Notes under the pieces: model-generated | Databases searched by the model: none | What the model was told of the DNA's origin: nothing | Seen by the model: the letters and a program-made list of their open reading frames with translations, nothing else | Program-made: the position numbers and the translations under genes | Part shown: positions 24,589-32,287 of the stretch, piece by piece | Position numbering within the stretch: position 1 is the stretch's first letter | Layout of the letters: every line of letters starts with the position of its first letter | Source: JBDSEG01 sp039920165 | GTDB lineage: Bacteria; Pseudomonadota; Gammaproteobacteria; Burkholderiales; Burkholderiaceae_C | Assembly: GCA_039920165.1 (NCBI GenBank) | Contig: JBDSEG010000340.1 | Span: 1-51,766 of the forward strand | Direction of reading: 5' to 3' | DNA: 51,766 bases

Positions 24589-27500
24589 ATGTCATCGTCC
24601 CCGCCCGTGATCGGCACCGTGCGCAAGCTGACGCGCCGATTGCTCATGCTGCTGGCCGCCGTCGCCGGCATCGTTCTGCTGGCGTGGTTGACGCTGCATT
24701 GGGCGATTTTGCCGCACATCGACCAATGGCGCCCCCGCATCCAGGCCGAGGCCAGCCGGGCCCTCGGCGTCCCGTTGCGCATCGGCGAACTGTCGGTGCG
24801 GTCGAGCGGCTGGGTTCCGGGGATCGAACTGCGCGACGTGGTCCTGCTCGACGCGCAGCAGCGCCCGGCCCTGACCCTGCCGCGCGTCGTCGCGGCGCTC
24901 TCGCCGAGTTCGCTCCTGGCCTTCGAGTTGCGCTTCGAGCAGCTCTTCATCGACGGCGCCGAGCTCGAAGCCCGGCGCGATGCGCAGGGCCGCATCCATG
25001 TGGCGGGAATCGACTTCGGCGCCGCCACGCCCGACGACGGATCGGCACGCGACTGGTTCTTCAAGCAGCATGAGTGGGTGATTCGCGGCGCCACGCTGCG
25101 CTGGACCGACGAGTTGCGGCAGGCGCCGCCGCTGGCCTTGCGCGATGTCGAACTGGTGCTGCGCAACGGATTGCGCCGGCATCAGTTCAGCCTCGAAGCA
25201 AGCCCCGATGCCGGCTGGGGTGAGCGCTTCCAGGTCGTGGGTAGATTCACCCAACCGCTGCTCGCCCGTGCTGGCGACTGGCGGCGCTGGAGCGGCGAGG
25301 CCTTCGCCAGTCTGCCGCGCGCCGATGTAAGCCAGCTGCGTCGCCACGTCGACCTGCCGTTCGAACTGACCGAGGGCGACGGCGCGCTACGCGGCTGGTT
25401 CGAGGTGAAGGCCGGGCAGTTGCGCGGCGCGACCGTCGACGTCGCGCTGCGCTCGGTCGCGCTGCGCCTGGCGCGCAACGTCGAATCGCTCGGCTTCGAG
25501 CAGGTCGAGGGCCGGGTCGTCGCGAAGCTCGGCGATGCCGGCACCTCGATCGGTGTGCGCCACTTCGGCTTCGTCACCCGCGAAGGCATGCGCTGGCCGG
25601 CCGGTGACATGGACCTGCACTGGCAGCAGCGCGGTCACGAGCCGTCGAGCGGCGGCGGATTGACCGCGCAGCGCATCGATATCGGACTGGTGGCCGGCAT
25701 CGCGTCGCAGGTGCCGCTCGGCAACGCCTTGCGCCGGCTGCTCGCCGAACTGCGTCCGCAGGGTGTCGTCAGCGACCTGGCGCTGCGCTGGGACGGACCG
25801 CTCGACGCGCCGGTCCACTACCAGGTTCGAGCCGGCCTGACCGGACTGGCGCTCGCGGCGCGAACGTCCGACGACCCCGGCGGCATCGGTCGTCCGGGGC
25901 TTCGCAATGCAAGCCTGCAGCTCGAGGCGACCGAACGCGGCGGGCAGGCCCGGCTCGGCGTGGCCGACGGCGCGATCGACCTGCCCGGCGTCTTCGCCGA
26001 GTCGGTCGTTCCGCTCGAGACCCTGAGCGCGAATCTGAGCTGGAAGGTCGAGGCGGCGCCGCGCCTGCAGGATCCGCCGCAGATCAGCGTGCAGGTGAAG
26101 GACGCGCGCTTTGCGAACCGCGATGCGCAGGGCGACTTCAAGGCCGCCTGGCGCACCGGCAGCGGCGCCGGCGTGGCGCGCGGCGGCCGCTTCCCGGGCC
26201 GGCTCGATCTCGAAGGGCGCCTGCGCCAAGGCGTGGCGAACCGTGTCGCCCGCTACCTGCCGCTGCGCTTGGCGGCCGGGGCGCGCCAGTACGTCGAGCG
26301 CGCGGTGCGCGCCGGCAGCGTCAGCACGCTCGACTTCCGGGTCAAGGGCGATCTATGGGAATTTCCGTTCCAGACCGCACGCGTCGCCAAGGACGGCGCG
26401 AACGACGGCGAGTTCCGCATCACAGCGCACTTCGAGGGACTGGAATTTGACTATGTCCCGAGTGTTCCGGCGAGCCGCGATCATGCGGCCTTCGCTTCTC
26501 CCTGGCCGGCCCTTACCGAGGGCCGGGGCGAGTTCGTCATCGACCGCACCAGCCTCGCCATCCAGAACGCGAGCGCGCGCCTGGGTGGCGTCGCCTTCAC
26601 GCGCATCGACGGCGCCATCGCCGACCTCGCCCAGCGAAGCGTGCTGACGCTCGACGGTGGGGGCAGCGGCTCGCTCGGCGAGATGCTTCGCTTCGTCAAT
26701 GCGACACCGGTGCGCGGCTGGACCGGCAATGCGCTGGCCCAGGCCGGCAGCACCGGCAACGCCGAACTCAAGCTGACGCTCACCTTTCCGCTGTTCGATC
26801 TGGCGCAGAGCCAGGTCCAGGGTAGCGTCGTCCTCGCCGGCAACAACCTGCGGATCACGCCCGACAGCCCGCTGCTGGGCAGCGCGGTCGGCCGGGTCGA
26901 CTTCAGCCGCAAGGGCTTCACCGTGGTCGGCGCGAGCGCCAAACTCTTCGGTGGCGAGGCGAGCTTCGAAGGCGGAACCCAGGCCGATGCCAGCCTGCGC
27001 TTCACGGGGCAGGGAACGATCACCGCCGACGGCCTGCGTCGGGCGAGCGAGCTCGGTGCGGTCGCGCAGGCGGCGATCAGCCTGTCGGGCCAGGCGGCCT
27101 ACCGGCTCAACCTCGGTTTCGTCGAGGGTCGACCCGAATTTCTGTTGACAAGCAACCTGGTCGGCTTGTCGATCGACGTGCCAGAACCCTTGCGAAAGGC
27201 CGCAGCCACGCCGCTCGCGCTGCGCGTGCAGACCGCGCTCGCGCCGGACTCGCTCGGTGCGGGCAAGCCGTCGCGCGATACGCTTCGCGTCGAACTCGGC
27301 AGCCTCGTCCAGGCGCAGTATCAACGCGACCTGACGGGCGATGCGCCGAAGGTGCTGCGCGGAACGATCGGCGTCGGCGAGGCGGCGCCGGCCGCATCCA
27401 GCGGTACCGGCGTGGCCGCGGCGATCAGCCTGCCGAGCGTGAGCCTGGACGCCTGGCAGGCCTGGAGCGAAAAGCTTTCCCGCGCCGATGCCGGACGCGA

Positions 27501-28677
27501 GGTGCAGGGATTCGCCGGCGGCGGGTATGCGCCCGACAGCTATGCGCTGCGGATCGGCGAGTTCGACGCAGCCGGGCGCCGCCTGAACCGCTTGAACGCG
27601 ACGCTGGTGCGCAAGGACGGCGGCTGGAACGCAAAGCTAGATGCCGAACAACTCGCCGGCACGGTGGAATATCGCCCGGCCCGCGACGCCCAGCAGCCGG
27701 GGCGGGTGCAGGCGCGGCTGGCCCGCCTTGCGCTGCCGCGCACCGATAGCGACCCGATCGACAGCCTGCTCGAGGACACGCCGGTCAGCCTGCCGTCACT
27801 CGATATCGTGGTCGACGAGTTCGAGTTGCGTGGCAAGGCGCTCGGCAAACTCGAGATCGAGGCGACCAACCGAGTCGTCGGCACCAACCAGCGCGAGTGG
27901 CAGCTTGCCAAGCTGAACCTGATCGCGCGCGATTCGCAGCTTAGCGCCACCGGCACCTGGAGCGCGGCCGGCTCGCGCAATGCGCCGCAGCGTCGCCGCG
28001 TGGCGCTGGATTTCAAGCTGGCGATCGCCGACAGCGGTTCGCTGCTCGACCGGCTCGGCACCGCGAAAGCAATCCGCGGCGGCAAGGGACAGCTGTCGGG
28101 ACAGATCGAATGGTTCGGCTCGCCGCTCGCGCTCGACTACGCGTCGCTGTCGGGCCAGGTCAATGTCGGCATCGACGCGGGGCAGTTTCTCAAAGCCGAT
28201 CCGGGAGCGGCCCGGCTGCTCGGCGTGCTGAGCCTGCAGTCCCTGCCACGTCGGCTCGCGCTCGATTTCCGCGATGTATTCCAGGAAGGATTCGCGTTCG
28301 ACAATATCACCGGCGACGTCAAGATCGAGCGCGGCACGGCGAGCACCAACAACCTGCGCATGCGCGGCGTGCAGGCGGTCGTGCTGATGGAAGGCAGCGC
28401 CGATATTCAGCACGAGACGCAGGCGCTGCGGGTCATCGTCGTGCCCGAGATCAATGCCGGCACCGCCTCTCTCGCCTACGCCGTCATCAACCCGGCCCTC
28501 GGCCTGGGAAGCTTTCTCGCCCAGCTCTTTTTGCGCAAGCCGCTGACGCAGGCCGGGACGCGCGAATTTCGGATCAGCGGATCGTGGTCGGATCCGCAGG
28601 TCGAACGCGTGCAGCGCAAGCTCGGCGATCCGGTGCCGGAGCTCTCGGCCGCGCCAGCCGCACCGCCGGTGCGTTGA
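24589..28677 (+). CDS. yhdP: YhdP/AsmA-family phospholipid transport protein
   Basis: A 1362-residue envelope protein. One N-terminal transmembrane helix (about residues 17-38, RLLMLLAAVAGIVLLAWLTL) is followed by a very long periplasmic beta-rich DUF3971/AsmA2 body. The C-terminus carries the conserved NLRMRGVQAVVLMEGSADIQHETQALRVIVVPEINAGTASLAYAVINPALGLGSFLAQLFLRKPL block and an ISGSW-x-DP-x-V end. Known YhdP proteins bridge inner and outer membrane and move phospholipid outward. The ATG at 24589 (MSSSPPVIG) avoids an upstream arginine/cysteine-rich extension. The nitrilase gene follows 19 nt downstream, a pairing common in Betaproteobacteria. Confidence 0.95.
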   Translation: MSSSPPVIGTVRKLTRRLLMLLAAVAGIVLLAWLTLHWAILPHIDQWRPRIQAEASRALGVPLRIGELSVRSSGWVPGIELRDVVLLDAQQRPALTLPRVVAALSPSSLLAFELRFEQLFIDGAELEARRDAQGRIHVAGIDFGAATPDDGSARDWFFKQHEWVIRGATLRWTDELRQAPPLALRDVELVLRNGLRRHQFSLEASPDAGWGERFQVVGRFTQPLLARAGDWRRWSGEAFASLPRADVSQLRRHVDLPFELTEGDGALRGWFEVKAGQLRGATVDVALRSVALRLARNVESLGFEQVEGRVVAKLGDAGTSIGVRHFGFVTREGMRWPAGDMDLHWQQRGHEPSSGGGLTAQRIDIGLVAGIASQVPLGNALRRLLAELRPQGVVSDLALRWDGPLDAPVHYQVRAGLTGLALAARTSDDPGGIGRPGLRNASLQLEATERGGQARLGVADGAIDLPGVFAESVVPLETLSANLSWKVEAAPRLQDPPQISVQVKDARFANRDAQGDFKAAWRTGSGAGVARGGRFPGRLDLEGRLRQGVANRVARYLPLRLAAGARQYVERAVRAGSVSTLDFRVKGDLWEFPFQTARVAKDGANDGEFRITAHFEGLEFDYVPSVPASRDHAAFASPWPALTEGRGEFVIDRTSLAIQNASARLGGVAFTRIDGAIADLAQRSVLTLDGGGSGSLGEMLRFVNATPVRGWTGNALAQAGSTGNAELKLTLTFPLFDLAQSQVQGSVVLAGNNLRITPDSPLLGSAVGRVDFSRKGFTVVGASAKLFGGEASFEGGTQADASLRFTGQGTITADGLRRASELGAVAQAAISLSGQAAYRLNLGFVEGRPEFLLTSNLVGLSIDVPEPLRKAAATPLALRVQTALAPDSLGAGKPSRDTLRVELGSLVQAQYQRDLTGDAPKVLRGTIGVGEAAPAASSGTGVAAAISLPSVSLDAWQAWSEKLSRADAGREVQGFAGGGYAPDSYALRIGEFDAAGRRLNRLNATLVRKDGGWNAKLDAEQLAGTVEYRPARDAQQPGRVQARLARLALPRTDSDPIDSLLEDTPVSLPSLDIVVDEFELRGKALGKLEIEATNRVVGTNQREWQLAKLNLIARDSQLSATGTWSAAGSRNAPQRRRVALDFKLAIADSGSLLDRLGTAKAIRGGKGQLSGQIEWFGSPLALDYASLSGQVNVGIDAGQFLKADPGAARLLGVLSLQSLPRRLALDFRDVFQEGFAFDNITGDVKIERGTASTNNLRMRGVQAVVLMEGSADIQHETQALRVIVVPEINAGTASLAYAVINPALGLGSFLAQLFLRKPLTQAGTREFRISGSWSDPQVERVQRKLGDPVPELSAAPAAPPVR

Positions 28678-28696
28678 AGCTTCGAGGTGTAGAAGG

Positions 28697-29515
28697 ATGA
28701 CCATGAAAGTCGCTGCACTGCAAATGGCGTCCGGCCCGGACATGGCGCGCAACCTCGAGACCGCCTGGCGCCTGGCGCGCGAGGCCGCCCGCGGCGGGGC
28801 GCAGCTCGTTGCGCTGCCCGAATATTTCTGCCACCTCGGGGAAGGTGAGCGCGCCAAGCTCGATATCGCCGAGGCGCCCGGCGACGGACCGATCCAGCAC
28901 ATGCTGGCGAGCGTCGCGCGCGAACTCGGCCTGTGGGTGATCGGCGGCACGTTGCCGATCCGATGCGACGATCCCGGCCGCGTTCGCAACGCCAATTGCG
29001 TCTATGCGCCCGATGGCAGCCTTGCCGCGCGATACGACAAGATCCACCTCTTTCGCTACGACAACGGGCGCGAGTCGTATGACGAAGGCCGTGTCATCGA
29101 ACCCGGCGACGCGCCGCGCACGGTGCAGGCCGGCGCATTGCGTATCGGCCTCTCGGTCTGCTACGACCTGCGCTTTCCCGAGCTTTACCGCAAGCTGAGC
29201 TTCGACGCTGCGGGGTCACCGTGCGACGTGCTGAGCGTACCGTCGGCCTTCACTTACACGACGGGCAGCGCACACTGGCACCTTCTGCTGCGCGCGCGGG
29301 CGGTCGAGAACCAGTGCTATGTCATCGCGCCGGCGCAAGGAGGCACCCACTCCAACGGCCGGCGCACCTACGGCCACAGCATGGTGGTCGACCCGTGGGG
29401 CGAAGTCGTCGCCGTGCTGCCCGAGGGCGAGGGCGTGGTCCTGGCAGAGATCGACCCCGAACGCCTAGCATCCGTGCGCCGTCAATTGCCCGCCCTCGAA
29501 CATCGGCGGCTCTGA
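28697..29515 (+). CDS. Nitrilase-superfamily amidase (deaminated glutathione amidase, Nit1 type)
   Basis: A 272-residue carbon-nitrogen hydrolase with the catalytic triad Glu42 (LPEYF), Lys115 (RYDKIHLF) and Cys155 (SVCYDLRFPELYR). The Y-D-K-I-H-L-F-x-Y and H-W-x-x-L-x-R-A-R-A-x-E blocks identify the Nit1/YbeM group, which hydrolyses deaminated glutathione as metabolite repair. It is cytoplasmic. It is co-directional with yhdP, 19 nt after its stop, with AGAAGGA as ribosome site. It is convergent with the small exported protein gene. Confidence 0.94.
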   Translation: MTMKVAALQMASGPDMARNLETAWRLAREAARGGAQLVALPEYFCHLGEGERAKLDIAEAPGDGPIQHMLASVARELGLWVIGGTLPIRCDDPGRVRNANCVYAPDGSLAARYDKIHLFRYDNGRESYDEGRVIEPGDAPRTVQAGALRIGLSVCYDLRFPELYRKLSFDAAGSPCDVLSVPSAFTYTTGSAHWHLLLRARAVENQCYVIAPAQGGTHSNGRRTYGHSMVVDPWGEVVAVLPEGEGVVLAEIDPERLASVRRQLPALEHRRL

Positions 29516-29532
29516 ACTGGCCGCATCCGCCT

Positions 29533-29901
29533 TCACCGCGCGGCCGATGCCGCCGTCGTACTGCGTCCGGCCGCCCGTGCGGCGGCGCGATCGTCGACGC
29601 GGGCCGCACTCGCGGCAGGATCGGCGCCGCGACGCTGCGCCAGTTTACGCGGCGTGTTGTCGCCCCTGACGTTGCCCGTGAGCGCGGGCTTTTGACCGCT
29701 ACCAGGAACGCCGGTATCGGTTCCCGACGGCAGCCGTGGTGCTTCCAGGTTGGCGGGCGCGCCTATCGAGGGGCTGGGTACCGGGGCAGGACGCGACACG
29801 CGCTCCTGCGCCCAGGCGCCGGCGCTCGCGAACGCAAGCGCGAGGGCGAGCGCGAGCGTCATGGTGCGCAAGCAGACGATATGTGGAAGGATTTGCTGCA
29901 T
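29533..29901 (-). CDS. Small exported hypothetical protein
   Basis: A 122-residue protein with an N-terminal signal peptide whose hydrophobic core is TLALALALAFASAGAWA, cleavage before QE. The mature part is proline/alanine/arginine-rich and probably disordered. The start at 29901 is chosen for its AAGGAG site 7 nt upstream; an in-frame ATG at 29862 also gives a signal peptide. No family is recognised. It is divergent from the DUF1328 operon across a 242-bp region containing a TCCTAC element. Confidence 0.65.
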   Translation of the reverse strand: MQQILPHIVCLRTMTLALALALAFASAGAWAQERVSRPAPVPSPSIGAPANLEAPRLPSGTDTGVPGSGQKPALTGNVRGDNTPRKLAQRRGADPAASAARVDDRAAARAAGRSTTAASAAR

Positions 29902-29988
29902 GACCGGGCTCCTTGGATTCGAGGCGCCCAGTCTAGGCGCGCGGAGTGTGCGGGGACCGGAAGGCAAGCGGGCTCACGATGTCGGCAA

Positions 29989-30021
29989 CGTCCTACGGGG
30001 ACTTGGACGATCGCCCGACAG
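29989..30021 (+). promoter_or_regulatory. Bipartite TCCTAC-N18-CCGACA element
   Basis: CGTCCTACGG (29989-29998) then CCGACAG (30015-30021), spacer 18 nt. It is 123 nt upstream of the DUF1328 gene, which heads a run of four small stress genes. It is followed by AGGGCG...CGCCCT, a GC-rich inverted repeat (30019-30039). Spacing resembles a sigma-factor promoter, but no known consensus is matched. Confidence 0.55.
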
Positions 30022-30143
30022 GGCGTCGGCGACGCGCCCTATCGGACCGCCTGGGAGTGCGGGAGAAACTGATCTCTCGCAATCGAACAACAGGTCAGCA
30101 GGCGCTGCCGTGCTGGTTGCCAACGCAACTTCAGGAGGTCGTC

Positions 30144-30308
30144 ATGTTGCACTATGCGGTCGTATTTTTTGTCATCGCACTGATCGCAGCGCTGTTCGGG
30201 TTCGGCGGCATTGCGGCCGGAGCCGCGGGAATCGCCAAGATTCTCTTCATAGTGTTCGTGGTGCTGGCAGTCGCCAGTTTCCTCTTCGGCATGCTGAGAA
30301 AAGGCTGA
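30144..30308 (+). CDS. DUF1328 (YtjA-type) small membrane protein
   Basis: A 54-residue, two-helix membrane protein: MLHYAVVFFVIALIAALFGFGGIAAGAAGIAKILFIVFVVL with a basic LRKG tail matches the DUF1328 family. Such proteins are induced in general and osmotic stress in many Proteobacteria; the molecular role is unknown. A perfect AGGAGG lies 6 nt before the ATG. It heads an apparent operon with the DUF883, holin-like and hypothetical membrane proteins. Confidence 0.95.
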   Translation: MLHYAVVFFVIALIAALFGFGGIAAGAAGIAKILFIVFVVLAVASFLFGMLRKG

Positions 30309-30349
30309 CCGGCATCTCTCTTTCGACCCACCCGACCAAAGGAACTTCC

Positions 30350-30736
30350 ATGGCATCGACTTTCGAAACCAAACCCCTCTCCAGCACCGCTGGCGACTAC
30401 GCCGACCAAGCCGCTTCGAAGGCCGACAGCGCGATCAAGTCGACGCAGAAGATGGCGAACGACGCGCTGGACACGCTGTCCGACAAGGTTGACGACATTC
30501 GCAGCCAGGCCGCGCCCACCATCAATCGTCTCGCCACGAAGGCCGAGGATGCGGCGCGCCGCGGCATCGCTGCTGTCAAGGACACCACGCAGCAACTGCG
30601 CGACAAGGCGAACCAGGCAACCGATACCACCGTCACCTATATCAAGGACGATCCGATCAAGGCGATGCTGATCGCTGCGGCCACGGGCGCCGCGCTGATG
30701 GCCTTGCTGAGCCTCATGGGACGATCACGCGACTGA
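30350..30736 (+). CDS. DUF883 (ElaB/YqjD-type) ribosome- or membrane-associated protein
   Basis: A 128-residue protein with a long amphipathic helical region (DYADQAASKADSAIKSTQKMANDALDTLSDKVDDIRSQAAPTINRLATKAEDAARRG) and a C-terminal transmembrane helix preceded by YIKDDPIKAM. That is the ElaB/YqjD/DUF883 layout; E. coli members tether ribosomes to the inner membrane in stationary phase. ATG 30350 follows AAAGGAAC. It lies 41 nt after DUF1328 and 22 nt before the holin-like gene. Confidence 0.9.
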   Translation: MASTFETKPLSSTAGDYADQAASKADSAIKSTQKMANDALDTLSDKVDDIRSQAAPTINRLATKAEDAARRGIAAVKDTTQQLRDKANQATDTTVTYIKDDPIKAMLIAAATGAALMALLSLMGRSRD

Positions 30737-30758
30737 ACCGAACCTGGCGGCACAATTC

Positions 30759-31139
30759 ATGTTTCACCCGCTGTTTCGAGTCATCGCCCGCCAGCCGCAT
30801 TTGGTGATCGAGCATGTGCAGGCATACGCCGCGCTGGTGGCCGAGCAACTCGAAGTGTCGGCTGATGCGTTCAAGCAGCGAGCGGTGATGATGGCGCTCG
30901 CTGGCGTTTTGCTCTTCGTCGGCATCATTCTTCTTGGCGTCGCGTTCATGCTCTGGGGTGCGTCCGACGCGAGCATGCGCGCGCCCTGGGCGCTCTTCGT
31001 CGGTCCGCTGGTGCCGTTGATCGCCGGTGTCGGCTGCCTGATGGCCGGCAAGGGCAAGAGCCCGGCGAGTCCGCTCGACAAGGTACGCGAGCAGGTGAGC
31101 GCCGATATCAGCATGCTGCGCGATGCTGCCACACCGTGA
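30759..31139 (+). CDS. Holin-like (PF07332-type) membrane protein, stress-associated
   Basis: A 126-residue protein with two transmembrane helices (about residues 44-68 and 78-95) and soluble ends. 'Phage holin family' is the automatic label for this pattern (YqjE/holin 3_6), but there is no phage gene nearby and it sits directly behind a DUF883 gene, as yqjE does behind yqjD. It is therefore a cellular stress protein rather than a holin. Weak ribosome site; short 22-nt gap suggests coupling with the upstream gene. Confidence 0.85.
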   Translation: MFHPLFRVIARQPHLVIEHVQAYAALVAEQLEVSADAFKQRAVMMALAGVLLFVGIILLGVAFMLWGASDASMRAPWALFVGPLVPLIAGVGCLMAGKGKSPASPLDKVREQVSADISMLRDAATP

Positions 31140-31192
31140 TCGGCGCGCCGTGATCGATATCGCACGCGCGAACGCGAGGAGGAATATTTTTC

Positions 31193-31723
31193 ATGACTGC
31201 AGTCCTACCCAGCCCGACAGTGGTCGAGCCGACGCCGGTCGAGCGCCTAGCCCTTTCGCGCGAGCAAATTCGTGAATCGATTGCCGGCGTTGGCCTGCCA
31301 TCTCGGCGGGTCGATCGCGCAGAGCTTGGTGCTGCGTCTACCTCGCTGCAGTCGCTGTTTGACAAGGCCGTGAAACTGCCCGGCGTCAACGCGATTGTGG
31401 ACGCCGCCCAGAGTTGGTGGCGTTATCACCCGTGGCGAGCCGTCGGTGCGGTGGCCGCAGACGCCGGCCGGTTGGCCGTCGCCCCAGTCGCGAATCGCCA
31501 TCCGGTCGCCCTTGTCCTCGGCGCGGCGCTGGTCGGTGCACTTTTGTTGCGCTGGGGTCCGTGGCGCTGGGTCGCCAAGCGCACCCTGATCGCCGGCTTC
31601 GTTCCGAGCCTCGCGATTGGTATTGCCGCGTCGGTTCCTACGGAGTCGTGGTTTTCGGCGCTGGCCTCGTTGCGCGGCAAGCCCGAAACGCGCAAGCCCC
31701 CCCCTGCTCGGCCTCCGATCTGA
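31193..31723 (+). CDS. Hypothetical membrane protein (YqjK-like position)
   Basis: A 176-residue protein with a polar N-terminal half containing REQIRESIAGVGLPS and FDKAVKLPGVNAIVDAAQSWWRYHPWR. Two or three hydrophobic segments follow (HPVALVLGAALVGALLLRWGPWRWVAKRTLIAGFVPSLAIGIAASV), with a proline-rich end. No enzymatic motif is seen. It is the last gene of the DUF1328-DUF883-holin-like operon, preceded by GAGGAGG and followed 93 nt later by a terminator. Confidence 0.8.
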   Translation: MTAVLPSPTVVEPTPVERLALSREQIRESIAGVGLPSRRVDRAELGAASTSLQSLFDKAVKLPGVNAIVDAAQSWWRYHPWRAVGAVAADAGRLAVAPVANRHPVALVLGAALVGALLLRWGPWRWVAKRTLIAGFVPSLAIGIAASVPTESWFSALASLRGKPETRKPPPARPPI

Positions 31724-31815
31724 TTCAACACTCCTCTTCGCTTACCTCCCAGACCCCTTCCCGTGCAGCTCCCCGCTGCGTTTCAACCGGGCGGTCTCCC
31801 TCCGTGGGGTCTTTG

Positions 31816-31842
31816 AAAGCGCATTTCGGTGCGCTTTTTTTT
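31816..31842 (+). terminator. Rho-independent terminator
   Basis: AAAGCGCA (31816-31823), a TTTCGG loop, then TGCGCTTT (31830-31837) continuing into eight T residues. It closes the DUF1328-DUF883-holin-like-membrane protein operon. Confidence 0.92.
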
Positions 31843-31877
31843 GTGTCTTGGACGCGGCGTAGACGTTGATAGGCGTT

Positions 31878-31908
31878 TTCCTACGTTGTGCGACGCGGCG
31901 TACCGACA
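31878..31908 (+). promoter_or_regulatory. Bipartite TCCTAC-N18-CCGACA element
   Basis: TTCCTACG (31878-31885) then CCGACA (31903-31908), spacer 18 nt, 118 nt upstream of the small membrane protein gene at 32027 that precedes the cyclic glucan synthase gene. It has the same layout as the site at 29989. Confidence 0.5.
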
Positions 31909-32026
31909 TACGGGGAATTACCAATCTTCTAAAACTGCATGAATATTTTGCATCCCGCAATCCCCGGTTCACGCGGTCACCGCCCAGGCAGGTGCTCTTG
32001 ATGCATGGCCTTTTGGAGTTGTTTCA

Positions 32027-32281
32027 ATGTCAGTCACTGTTGCGCCTCACCGCTGGTCCGAATCACGCTGGACCACCTCGGCCTATCCCGAGCCCGCCGA
32101 CACCACGCCGATGGAGCTCGACGCTCTGGGCCAGCATTACGACCGCTGCCAGGTCAAGCGGGGCCGATGGTTCTCGCTGCAATGCATGGCTGAGGCCTTG
32201 CACGTCAGTGTCGCTACCCGTTTTGTCACGACCCTGGTGGTAGCCACATTGGTGATCGGCGTCGGCGCTCTCGCGCTGTGA
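32027..32281 (+). CDS. Small hypothetical membrane protein upstream of glucan synthase
   Basis: An 84-residue protein with a polar N-terminus and one C-terminal transmembrane helix (FVTTLVVATLVIGVGALAL). GGAG lies 8 nt before the ATG, and it ends 6 nt before the cyclic glucan synthase start, so the two are very likely co-translated. No family is recognised. It might be an accessory subunit of the synthase, judged only from position. Confidence 0.72.
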   Translation: MSVTVAPHRWSESRWTTSAYPEPADTTPMELDALGQHYDRCQVKRGRWFSLQCMAEALHVSVATRFVTTLVVATLVIGVGALAL

Positions 32282-32287
32282 CGCTGC

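Larger units (their letters stand above)
31724..32026. other. 303-bp intergenic region with terminator and control element
   Basis: It holds the terminator of the small-stress-gene operon (31816-31842), a bipartite TCCTAC-CCGACA element (31878-31908) and an A/T-richer stretch (about 31910-31960, including GCATGAATATTTTGCATC, a partial inverted repeat) before the next gene. No ORF here looks coding. Confidence 0.7.

Noticed and set aside
30759..31139. Phage holin, hence prophage remnant
   Set aside because: No other phage gene is nearby and the gene follows a DUF883 gene, as yqjE follows yqjD. It is a cellular stress protein.
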